A stretch of 9,494 nt of DNA from NCBI GenBank assembly GCA_009776385.1, contig WRFT01000056.1, positions 1 to 9,494 of the forward strand. The letters are read 5' to 3'. The notes below the pieces were generated by a model, which was not told the DNA's origin, searched no databases, and worked only from the letters and a program-made list of their open reading frames with translations. The DNA is from Clostridia bacterium. GTDB taxonomy: Bacteria > Bacillota > Clostridia > Christensenellales > Aristaeellaceae. The position numbers were made by a program, and so were the translations under genes. Below are positions 1-6,457 of the stretch, one piece after another. Position 1 is the stretch's first letter, and each line of letters opens with the position of its first letter.

Positions 1-1797
1 TAAAACTTTTTTAAGCTCCTTCAAACCCGTATGCGGTGTTCTATCTGGGTAGTTCAGCGCGTCCACGCAAAAGTTACCGTCATTGGGTTTATCACCAAAA
101 TCGCCGCCGTAAGCATAAAAAACCTCGCCGTCTTCATTTTCTGTCAGCAGCCCGTGATCCACCCATTCCCAAACACAACCGCCAATGAGCCTGGGGTATT
201 TATAAATGAGATCCCAATAGCGCTTGAGTGTACCGGGACCTAAGCCCATGGCATGCGCGTACTCGCACATGAAATACGGATGCGGATCATTACGCTTGCC
301 TTGCCGCTCGACTTCCTGTACATGGGGATACATAACCGATTCCACATCGGAATAAACACAACCGGGCTCCCGCTCGTAATGAATAAAACGCGTGTCGTCC
401 ATGGATAAAATGCGTTCGCGCATCGCACCGTGATTGGGGCCGTATCCGGATTCATTGCCCAAAGACCAGGCAATCACGGACGCATGGTTGCGATCCCGCG
501 CGACCATTCTTTCGGCCCTGTCTATAAACGCCGCCTCCCATTCCTTTTGGTTCGGGAAATAGTTAAACATATGTTCCGGCGTGTTAAAATCAGGCGGATT
601 GTCTGCATATTCACTTAAAACGGCCGACCCGTGGGTTTCCAAGTCCGCCTCATCAATCACATATAACCCGTAGCGGTCGCACAGCGACAACCATCTGGAA
701 TCATTCGGATAATGAGAGCAGCGGACGGTATTGATGTTGTTGCGTTTCATTAGAATGATATCTTGTAAAAGCGTTTCCATGGGCGTTACATGTCCCAGCA
801 AATAATGCGTGTCATGCCGGTTTACGCCCTTTAGCTTGACGGATACGCCGTTAACATATAATTGCCGGTCGCGAATCTCCACTGTTTTAAAGCCGATATC
901 CACTCGGTGTGCTTCAAACTCGGACGCAACGATGAGCGTATACAGCTCCGGTGTTTCCGCTGTCCATCGGCGGCAGCCTGGAACGTGTATGCGGATGTCT
1001 TCTCCGGATGAAAAGGATTCGGCAGCTATCAATTTTTCCCCGTCGTACAACTTAGCCGTCACAGCAAGAACAGACTCCGCTGCACAGTGTACCGTTAAAA
1101 GGCCGTCACGATAATCGTTTTTAAGCACAGCCTTGCATAGGACATCTCGAAGCGGTTGCTTGGGGAGTGTCAACAGGTAAACGTCACGGAAGATACCGGA
1201 CAACCTCCAAAAATCTTGGTCCTCCAAATAGGATGCGTCGCACCATTTAAGCACCTTCACCGCCAGCAGGTTTTCGCCCTCTCGCGCATGTGCCGTCATG
1301 TCAAACTCGGCAGGCATGTGCGTTACTTTGGAAAATCCGCAAAAATGGCCGTTGATATAAACATAATAACACGCATTCACACCATCGAAGTTGAGCGTTA
1401 CACAGCCTGTTAAGTCCGCTTTATCAAGGTGGAATGCCGTCCGATACAAACCGGTCGGGTTTTCATCGGGAACATAAGGTGGGTCAAAAGGGAAGGGATA
1501 ACGTACATTGGTATAGTTAGGTAAGCCGAATCCTTCCGTTTCCCAATTTCCCGGCACGCGGATCAACTGCCATTCTTCATCCGGCTCATATGTCTCTTTA
1601 TAAAAATCATCAGGAACACGGCCATCCGGGGCATAATAAAAATCCCATATCCCATTAAGCAGCCGGTAGAAGGGCGATAATCCGCGTTCACCCGTCAGTG
1701 CGTCCTGTTCATTGGCGTAAGGATGGGATACCGCCCGCGGTGGCAGCTTTCCGATGTGCAATACCTGTGGGTCTTGATACTCCGGCATCTTGGCCAT
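1..1797 (-). CDS. lacZ: Beta-galactosidase, GH2 LacZ type, 3' end beyond window
   Basis: Hydrolyses terminal beta-D-galactosides such as lactose, in the cytoplasm (no signal peptide). The first 599 residues are present and open to the left edge; the E. coli enzyme has about 1023. Order seen: jelly-roll sugar-binding domain (about 40-215, ending in EDQDFWRLSGIFRDV near 192-206), immunoglobulin-like domain (about 216-320), then the TIM barrel with GVNRHD near 325 and VIDEADLETHG near 380. The general acid/base is Glu449 in SLGNESGYG and the nucleophile is Glu512 in CEYAHAMG; YPRLIGGCVWEWVDHG and YGGDFGD follow as in E. coli LacZ. I translated the whole stretch and found no stop or frameshift. 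Start ATG at 1797 with AGGGTGA five bases upstream; the in-frame ATG at 1788 is an alternative. It begins 61 bases after the upstream gene, with no promoter seen between, so the two are probably co-transcribed. Domains missing here should lie past base 1. Confidence 0.95.
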   Translation of the reverse strand, partial: MAKMPEYQDPQVLHIGKLPPRAVSHPYANEQDALTGERGLSPFYRLLNGIWDFYYAPDGRVPDDFYKETYEPDEEWQLIRVPGNWETEGFGLPNYTNVRYPFPFDPPYVPDENPTGLYRTAFHLDKADLTGCVTLNFDGVNACYYVYINGHFCGFSKVTHMPAEFDMTAHAREGENLLAVKVLKWCDASYLEDQDFWRLSGIFRDVYLLTLPKQPLRDVLCKAVLKNDYRDGLLTVHCAAESVLAVTAKLYDGEKLIAAESFSSGEDIRIHVPGCRRWTAETPELYTLIVASEFEAHRVDIGFKTVEIRDRQLYVNGVSVKLKGVNRHDTHYLLGHVTPMETLLQDIILMKRNNINTVRCSHYPNDSRWLSLCDRYGLYVIDEADLETHGSAVLSEYADNPPDFNTPEHMFNYFPNQKEWEAAFIDRAERMVARDRNHASVIAWSLGNESGYGPNHGAMRERILSMDDTRFIHYEREPGCVYSDVESVMYPHVQEVERQGKRNDPHPYFMCEYAHAMGLGPGTLKRYWDLIYKYPRLIGGCVWEWVDHGLLTENEDGEVFYAYGGDFGDKPNDGNFCVDALNYPDRTPHTGLKELKKVL

Positions 1798-1858
1798 ATA
1801 ATTCACCCTGCCTTTTTTAATAATACGGGATAGCACGCGTTTACTCGCGGTTTATTGG

Positions 1859-2920
1859 TTACGGCTTGTACAGGTCATCCCGTAACCTGTACAGCGTCGC
1901 GCCTCGTTTCTTCATATTAAACACTTTCACATACCATTCTGCCGTTGCCGTCGCGTTAAACTGCAGGTATCCCCAGCGCTCGCCGTTAATACGTGTGCCG
2001 CGCATGTTGCTGTCCGTCCAGTTCAACGAGTCATCCGCGGGATTGTAATCCGCGATGAAGTATAAAGAGTGCGGGCCGTTACCGCCGCCATAATCGCCTA
2101 CCATTTGAAAGAAATCTCCCTTTTTTACCCGGTGCATCATGTCCCTGGCAATGGCGGCGTTCTCGGTTTTTGAAAGGTTGTTATCGTATTTAAATTGAAA
2201 AACAATTTCAAAAGGGCTTCCGTCCTCTGCGTTCTCCGGCCGCCACTCTATGCCATAATCATAGGGAGCGCAAGCGGCTTTGCTGTTATTTTTTGGCATA
2301 TGCAGCGACAGATCAGGATACGCCACCATACGGTACTCGTTTTTATATGTATCAAACAGGCGCATGACGAAATTCTTACATACCCCGATATCGGTATCGC
2401 TCTGTGCGGGCGCGAACTTATACCTGTCTTGTTTGGAATTCTTCTCCGCCAAGGCAATCATACGGTTGATCAACTCTTCTTTTGGGGAGAGTATCGGTAA
2501 CATAATGGTTACTTCATTTGTCTCCCCCTTTTGATCCGTGCATGAACCTATGACCAATAGTTTGGCGGCAAAACACATGTTTTCTATATAAAAAGTATGT
2601 TCCAGCGTATCGGTATGCGACATGGCGCTAATATAATGTGATTCACCTTCCGTGTCTGTCCATTCCAGAACCGCCTCGATATAATCTGTTTGTTCTCCTG
2701 TTACCTTTACAATGAGCATGCCATGTTCAATAGTGCTTCCCATTGCGGGTGCTTCAATGTATACCCGCGGTTCTTTGGGAATATCGCTTAAATGAAACTC
2801 GGTATCTTCAGCAATGACATGAACGAACAGATACGGGATAAACAGAAGGATGAGAAAGAAAATATAAACCGCGCAAACCGCGATGCAGATCTTTTTTTTA
2901 GGAAAACCCGCCAAAGACAA
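1859..2920 (-). CDS. Membrane-anchored extracellular protein, possible papain-fold domain, function unknown
   Basis: I do not recognise a characterised family. The 353-residue protein has a basic N-terminus (PKKK, 7-10) followed by one hydrophobic segment (about 11-36) that should anchor it with the rest outside. Residues about 50-142 look like a beta-sandwich (Ig-like: IEAPAMGSTIEHG, VLEWTD). The C-terminal part (about 145-353) has Cys181 in DIGVCKNFVMRLF, His284 in GPHSLYFIADY and Asp303/Asn305 in WTDSNM, the Cys, His, Asp/Asn order of CHAP/NlpC-like papain folds; this is inference from spacing only. It ends with an ATLYRLRDDL segment. The start is TTG at 2920, six bases after GGGGAGGG (2934-2927); the ATG inside that ribosome site is out of frame. 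It lies between a rhamnosidase-like gene (157-base gap) and lacZ (61-base gap), with its own promoter at 2999-3027. A role at the cell surface linked to glycan use is possible but unproven. Confidence 0.85.
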   Translation of the reverse strand: MSLAGFPKKKICIAVCAVYIFFLILLFIPYLFVHVIAEDTEFHLSDIPKEPRVYIEAPAMGSTIEHGMLIVKVTGEQTDYIEAVLEWTDTEGESHYISAMSHTDTLEHTFYIENMCFAAKLLVIGSCTDQKGETNEVTIMLPILSPKEELINRMIALAEKNSKQDRYKFAPAQSDTDIGVCKNFVMRLFDTYKNEYRMVAYPDLSLHMPKNNSKAACAPYDYGIEWRPENAEDGSPFEIVFQFKYDNNLSKTENAAIARDMMHRVKKGDFFQMVGDYGGGNGPHSLYFIADYNPADDSLNWTDSNMRGTRINGERWGYLQFNATATAEWYVKVFNMKKRGATLYRLRDDLYKP

Positions 2921-2992
2921 GGATGTCCCTCCCCATAGCAGTTCCGATGATCGGCGACAGATGAATGGCGCTCTTGTATAACAGTTAAAACC

Positions 2993-3021
2993 ATCCGTAT
3001 TTTACATGATGAAAAACGGAT
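2993..3021. promoter_or_regulatory. Inverted repeat within the promoter, candidate operator
   Basis: Arms ATCCGT (2993-2998) and ACGGAT (3016-3021) are perfect inverse copies. Inside them TTTT (3000-3003) pairs with AAAA (3012-3015), leaving an 8-base centre and one unpaired base. The repeat begins next to the -35 box, covers the whole spacer and the -10 box and ends just past it, the place for a repressor site. As RNA it could also fold, followed by GGTTTT, and act as a weak terminator for the upstream gene. Operator is preferred because of the exact fit to the promoter. Confidence 0.45.
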
Positions 3022-3027
3022 AGTCAA
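2999..3027 (-). promoter_or_regulatory. Sigma-A-type promoter of the 353-residue membrane protein gene and probably lacZ
   Basis: On the minus strand, TTGACT (3027-3022) is followed after exactly 17 bases by TAAAAT (3004-2999); each box matches five of six consensus bases. Transcription would start near 2991, leaving a leader of about 70 bases before the TTG start. It lies in the 157-base gap after the rhamnosidase-like gene, so the downstream pair can be transcribed independently. Confidence 0.65.
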
Positions 3028-3077
3028 ATAAACCCGGGCTTATCTGTTGCTTTATCCGATATGAATATAGGATGATG

Positions 3078-5246
3078 TTACCCGGCGTTATTTTTAAGTA
3101 ATCTATGATACACATATATGGGCGCAGCCGACCACCCGTGACATCGGCTTGCGCCTCCGCCAAACTCCGTTTCTGCCGCTTCCGTTTCCCAAAAAGACGT
3201 CGCCCCGGCTTGAAGCATCGCTCCCCAGCGGGCATCCGTATCGGTTAAGACAGCCTCTCGTAACGACTCATACGGTAGCATGGCTTGATAAACGAACAGG
3301 CGATGGCTTAATGTGCATTCCGGTTGAAAACAGCCTGATAACAAACGATGCGCCAGAGCATGCTTGGTGCCGTCGTCCGGGCACATACCCGCCAGCAGGG
3401 ACAGCGCTTGAACCAATTGAGGCTTTAACGTGAAAGCGTGTATATCATTGCCTAATCGAAAGTCTCCGGTGTCCGCATTGAAAAAAGCTTCGCGGTACAG
3501 CGGAATAAGCGTTTCACGGCGGTTTCTCATAATAAATGCCTGCGTTTCATCTTCAAGCAGGGTGTATATGGCTTCCGCGGCGTCTAGAGCCATGGCGTAA
3601 AGGGCGTTCAGCGGCGCATCGTAACATAGTGTTCCGTTACTTTTCCCCGTACCGTCCAAACCTTCACGCCATTCGTAAAAATTCCAGTATCCTTCGAAAT
3701 TGGCTATCAGCCCTTCTTGCGCGCGCAGTGCAAAACACTGTAGAACCCTGTCCATCACCGGTTTAATTGTTCCCGCAAACGATATATCGCGCGTGTTGGA
3801 CAGATACTCATATACAGATATCACCCAAATCAAGCTGAAGGAGGGAATTGTCCATTCCTGTGCAACCTTCGCCGGGGCGCATAACTCCAGCAAGCCGTCC
3901 TGCCGCAAGCCCAATGCCAACAGCCATAAGCAGGATTGAGCGAAATCCTTTCCGCTTGCGCCAAATGCATCGAAGGTAAAAAGCATTTCATTGCGGCCGT
4001 CCATAGCGTATAAAGCCTGTTCCCGCCAGGGCGTGTCTTCATAATGCTCATGCATGCAGCACTGTAAGGTATGCACGGCCGTTTTGTAAATACGAGTCTG
4101 CAAACCGTTTAACCCCACAGGTATAATCGCCGGAGGAAGCGGGTAACATACCGGCAGTAAGCCCACGTAGTAAACGGTTGCGGACCGTGAGGCGATATGC
4201 ACTTCCAAATACCTGGCGCCGATGCGCTTGATGGGGTAAAAGAAGCTGTTTTTGCCGGACGACGCGCGATACGAAAAGGCAAAGTTCCTGTCGCCTATCC
4301 GGCTACGCACGCGCAGATCGTCCAAATGTTCTCCCCATCCCACATCGATATCGCATGACGCGTCTAGTAATAGGTCCAGGCAGACGTATCCCACGGACTC
4401 CCTGCCGAGATCTACTAAGAAGAAAAGGCCGTCTCCCTGCCGGGCGCATAAGGGAATACCGTCTACAGACGGCAGACTGACAGGATACGCCTCATTCGGC
4501 ACTTTGATGCATTCAGAATCATGCGATAAAAAATCGCGTTGCATACGCAGGCCGCTTGCCGCATGAAATAGCCCGTCTTGCGTATGGCGCAGATAGGCAC
4601 CTTGAGACAATATAACGGCGGGCAGCCTTTCGCCCACGGCGCATTGTTCCACCGGGCGCTTATGAAAGACGATATCAGTGCGACTGACAATCACACGGGC
4701 ATAGGTCCATTGGGCGTCATTAAAACCCGCCGCTGTCCAATCGCCCGTAACCGTGGCGTCATATCGGAAAGAGTAGGATAATTGTTCGCTGACCTTTTCA
4801 ACTTCCCCGCCTTCCTCAAAACCTGTAACCTCTGAGCATTTCGTGTTTAGCCCGCTGGCAGCTAAAACCCGTTCTTCATCACGCAGTTCAAAGATGAGCC
4901 CGGGTCTGCCCTTCCGGTAAGTGGAACTGTCTTCGTTTTGGCAATAAGCTAAAACCGCCAGGGAGTTGAGCCCCTTTACCAAGTGCGTTCCTTGAACAGG
5001 CAGCCTGTCATAAACACGCCAAAAATCGTAGTCACTGTATTGCTGCGCGGGAAGATAACGCCCGTTTATCCATATCGCATAACGGTTATCCGCACGTATA
5101 AACAGCATTAGCGCTTCCGGAATCTCATCTAAAACAAAATCGGTGCGGAAGGCGGCATACTGATTGGGACGGTCATCGTCCGCAGCCTTCCATATTTCTT
5201 TAGCCAGTATGAATGGGGGTTGGGTCGGATTCCGTTTACCTGGCAT
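3078..5246 (-). CDS. Alpha-L-rhamnosidase-like glycoside hydrolase, family GH78
   Basis: Predicted inverting hydrolase releasing terminal alpha-L-rhamnose from plant glycosides or oligosaccharides, 722 residues, cytoplasmic (no signal peptide). N-terminal beta-sandwiches occupy about residues 1-370 (FRTDFVLDEIPEALMLFIRADN and WINGRYL near 35-65), then an (alpha/alpha)6 barrel from about 380. The GH78 acid cluster is visible: Asp404, Glu409 and Asp416 in DTPWREQALYAMD have the same spacing as the family's Asp-Glu-Asp set (DCPxRExxxWxxD). The general base is Glu687 in GATSFWET, followed by HGWSAAPIYVYHRLL. YWNFYEWREG (about 520-529) also fits the barrel. The start is ATG at 5246 with CGGAGGGG (5258-5251) just upstream; an in-frame TTG at 5291 would lie at or before the predicted transcription start and is rejected. 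Substrate is unproven: many GH78 members with this DTPWREQALY variant are uncharacterised. First gene of the leftward series. Confidence 0.88.
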   Translation of the reverse strand: MPGKRNPTQPPFILAKEIWKAADDDRPNQYAAFRTDFVLDEIPEALMLFIRADNRYAIWINGRYLPAQQYSDYDFWRVYDRLPVQGTHLVKGLNSLAVLAYCQNEDSSTYRKGRPGLIFELRDEERVLAASGLNTKCSEVTGFEEGGEVEKVSEQLSYSFRYDATVTGDWTAAGFNDAQWTYARVIVSRTDIVFHKRPVEQCAVGERLPAVILSQGAYLRHTQDGLFHAASGLRMQRDFLSHDSECIKVPNEAYPVSLPSVDGIPLCARQGDGLFFLVDLGRESVGYVCLDLLLDASCDIDVGWGEHLDDLRVRSRIGDRNFAFSYRASSGKNSFFYPIKRIGARYLEVHIASRSATVYYVGLLPVCYPLPPAIIPVGLNGLQTRIYKTAVHTLQCCMHEHYEDTPWREQALYAMDGRNEMLFTFDAFGASGKDFAQSCLWLLALGLRQDGLLELCAPAKVAQEWTIPSFSLIWVISVYEYLSNTRDISFAGTIKPVMDRVLQCFALRAQEGLIANFEGYWNFYEWREGLDGTGKSNGTLCYDAPLNALYAMALDAAEAIYTLLEDETQAFIMRNRRETLIPLYREAFFNADTGDFRLGNDIHAFTLKPQLVQALSLLAGMCPDDGTKHALAHRLLSGCFQPECTLSHRLFVYQAMLPYESLREAVLTDTDARWGAMLQAGATSFWETEAAETEFGGGASRCHGWSAAPIYVYHRLLKNNAG

Positions 5247-5293
5247 CTTTCCCCTCCGAATAGGTTGTTTATATTTTGTGCCGTACAGCAAAT

Positions 5294-5322
5294 ATTATCC
5301 CATTTCGTGACGTGTTTTTCAA
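5294..5322 (-). promoter_or_regulatory. Sigma-A-type promoter of the GH78 gene
   Basis: On the minus strand, TTGAAA (5322-5317), 17 bases, then GATAAT (5299-5294); each box matches five of six consensus bases. The start of transcription would be near 5287, giving a leader of about 40 bases that contains the CGGAGGGG ribosome site and supports the ATG at 5246 as the start. Confidence 0.65.
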
Positions 5323-5341
5323 TATCATCGCCGTCGGTATG

Positions 5342-5359
5342 CGCCGCGTTGACGCGGCG
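5342..5359. promoter_or_regulatory. Perfect GC-rich palindrome over a -35 box, candidate operator
   Basis: CGCCGCG (5342-5348) and CGCGGCG (5353-5359) are perfect inverse copies around the centre TTGA. The centre plus the next two bases form the -35 box TTGACG of the rightward methyltransferase promoter, and the repeat lies about 20 bases upstream of the leftward GH78 promoter's -35 box. No T run follows on either strand, so a terminator is unlikely. A regulator bound here would block the rightward promoter and could affect the leftward one. Confidence 0.45.
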
Positions 5360-5377
5360 TGCTTAGCGCGGTATAGT
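5349..5377 (+). promoter_or_regulatory. Sigma-A-type promoter of the methyltransferase gene
   Basis: TTGACG (5349-5354), 17 bases, TATAGT (5372-5377); each box matches five of six consensus bases. Transcription would begin near 5384, giving a leader of about 77 bases. That leader contains a second ribosome-site-like GGAGGGG (5411-5417) with no ATG, GTG or TTG at a suitable distance after it. A TATAAA at 5436-5441 was considered as a -10 box but has no -35 partner. Confidence 0.6.
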
Positions 5378-5460
5378 GTGCTTCCCCGCATCATGCCATC
5401 ATCTTGCATAGGAGGGGACGATAACATACGGTTTTTATAAATAAAGCATTGGAGGTATGG

Positions 5461-6282
5461 ATGTATCAATTATTGCAAGGGTACTTAAAGCGTCCGGCTC
5501 TGTATGAAAGGACGGACGCAGCATTCTGGACCGACCCGTATATCGCAAGTCAAATGCTTAAAGCGCATCTGAACCCGGACATGGATGCCGCCAGTTATCG
5601 GCATGCGTTTATCGACGAAGCGGTTGAATGGATGGCATCGCTGCCGCTGCCAAAAAACACGCGTTTGCTGGATATCGGATGCGGCCCGGGTTTATATACG
5701 AAACAATTTTCCGGACGCGGTTTTCATGTTACAGGCTTGGATTTTTCTGAATGTTCCGTCAAGTATGCCGTAGAGCATGACAGTGTAAGCGAGTATATCC
5801 TTGGAGATTATCTGACCATGGCATTTATAGAAGCTTATGATATGGTCACATTTATTATGTGCGACTACGGCGCGTTGATCCCCGATGAACGCCGTAATCT
5901 GCTAAGCCGTGTGCATCACGCGTTAAAGCCGGGCGGTTTGTTTCTGTTTGATGTTCTCACGCCGCTATGGAGCAAGGGACGCCAAGAAAGCGGATCATGG
6001 GAGCTGACTGCGGGCAATGGGTTTTGGAGCGCAAAGCCTTATATCTGTATGAACGCATGTTATGGTTACGGTCAGGCAGCCGAATGCCGCCGCCATGTCA
6101 TCATGGATGAAAACGAAGTGCGTTGCTACAATATTTGGGATTGCTTCTTTACTGTGCAATCGTTACTGAACGAAGTGATACCGTTTGGTTTTTCCAATGA
6201 GGGCGTTTTCGGCGATATCACCGGTAAACCCTATACGGATGATTCACAGCGTCTGTGTGTCATTTTAAGAAAAAGCCGATAA
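5461..6282 (+). CDS. SAM-dependent methyltransferase, class I
   Basis: Predicted cytoplasmic methyltransferase of 273 residues with a Rossmann-like SAM-binding domain; the acceptor is unknown, most likely a small molecule. Motif I is LLDIGCGPG (69-77), followed by GFHVTGLDFS with the acidic Asp94 that would hold the SAM ribose. GDY (115-117) is the motif II region, and VHHALKPGGLFLFDVL (about 151-166) is the usual post-motif segment. The C-terminal part (about 170-273) is probably the substrate lid and has several Cys, Tyr and Trp residues. The start is ATG at 5461, five bases after GGAGG (5451-5455); the ATG at 5457 is out of frame and a TTG at 5449 would overlap the ribosome site. It is transcribed divergently from the GH78 gene and 175 bases ahead of the SH3 protein gene. 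No clear terminator follows. Confidence 0.88.
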   Translation: MYQLLQGYLKRPALYERTDAAFWTDPYIASQMLKAHLNPDMDAASYRHAFIDEAVEWMASLPLPKNTRLLDIGCGPGLYTKQFSGRGFHVTGLDFSECSVKYAVEHDSVSEYILGDYLTMAFIEAYDMVTFIMCDYGALIPDERRNLLSRVHHALKPGGLFLFDVLTPLWSKGRQESGSWELTAGNGFWSAKPYICMNACYGYGQAAECRRHVIMDENEVRCYNIWDCFFTVQSLLNEVIPFGFSNEGVFGDITGKPYTDDSQRLCVILRKSR

Positions 6283-6362
6283 AAATAGCCGGGGAAAAGC
6301 GAAACACTTCTCCTCAATTTTGGTGAGACCCGGTAAAAATGACGAAAAATCTATATTTCTGT

Positions 6363-6389
6363 TGAAAGAAAAACGTGTGACGATACGTC
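6363..6389 (+). promoter_or_regulatory. Possible ECF-sigma promoter of the SH3-repeat protein gene
   Basis: TGAAAG (6363-6368) followed by an A-rich stretch, then 17 bases later CGTC (6386-6389). This resembles the TGAAAC / CGTC boxes of envelope-stress ECF sigma factors known from Bacillus. No good sigma-A pair was found in the 175-base gap. An exported cell-wall type protein downstream fits such control, but the match is short and uncertain. Confidence 0.35.
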
Positions 6390-6407
6390 TATTGAGTGTA
6401 TCGGTCA
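6378..6407. promoter_or_regulatory. Inverted repeat upstream of the SH3-repeat gene
   Basis: CGATAC (6381-6386) and GTATCG (6398-6403) are perfect inverse copies; with one extra base on the right the arms extend to TGACGATAC and GTATCGGTCA. It overlaps the candidate -10 CGTC. It could be an operator or a leader hairpin; no T run follows, so it is not a terminator. Confidence 0.35.
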
Positions 6408-6457
6408 TCATGCGCGTGGTTGAAGCACCGGCGCTGTAAAGAACGGAGGGGAGACCG

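Noticed and set aside
31..1413. Short open frames on both strands across the lacZ region
   Set aside because: The whole stretch is accounted for by one continuous 599-codon GH2 frame with conserved catalytic motifs.
3431..3444. Sequence close to a catabolite (CcpA cre) box
   Set aside because: It has two mismatches at conserved positions and lies deep inside the GH78 coding region.
3149..4781. Several open frames of 67-104 codons on the plus strand opposite the GH78 gene
   Set aside because: They have no family features and run antisense to a well-supported coding frame.
5246..5291. TTG at 5291 as the start of the GH78 protein (15 extra residues)
   Set aside because: It lies at or before the predicted transcription start and has no ribosome site, whereas ATG 5246 has CGGAGGGG at proper spacing.
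6290..6335. Composite hairpin (CCGGG/CCCGG with inner CTCA/TGAG) after the methyltransferase gene
   Set aside because: Stems are short and widely spaced, and on the plus strand it is followed by AAAAA rather than T, so it is not a convincing terminator.
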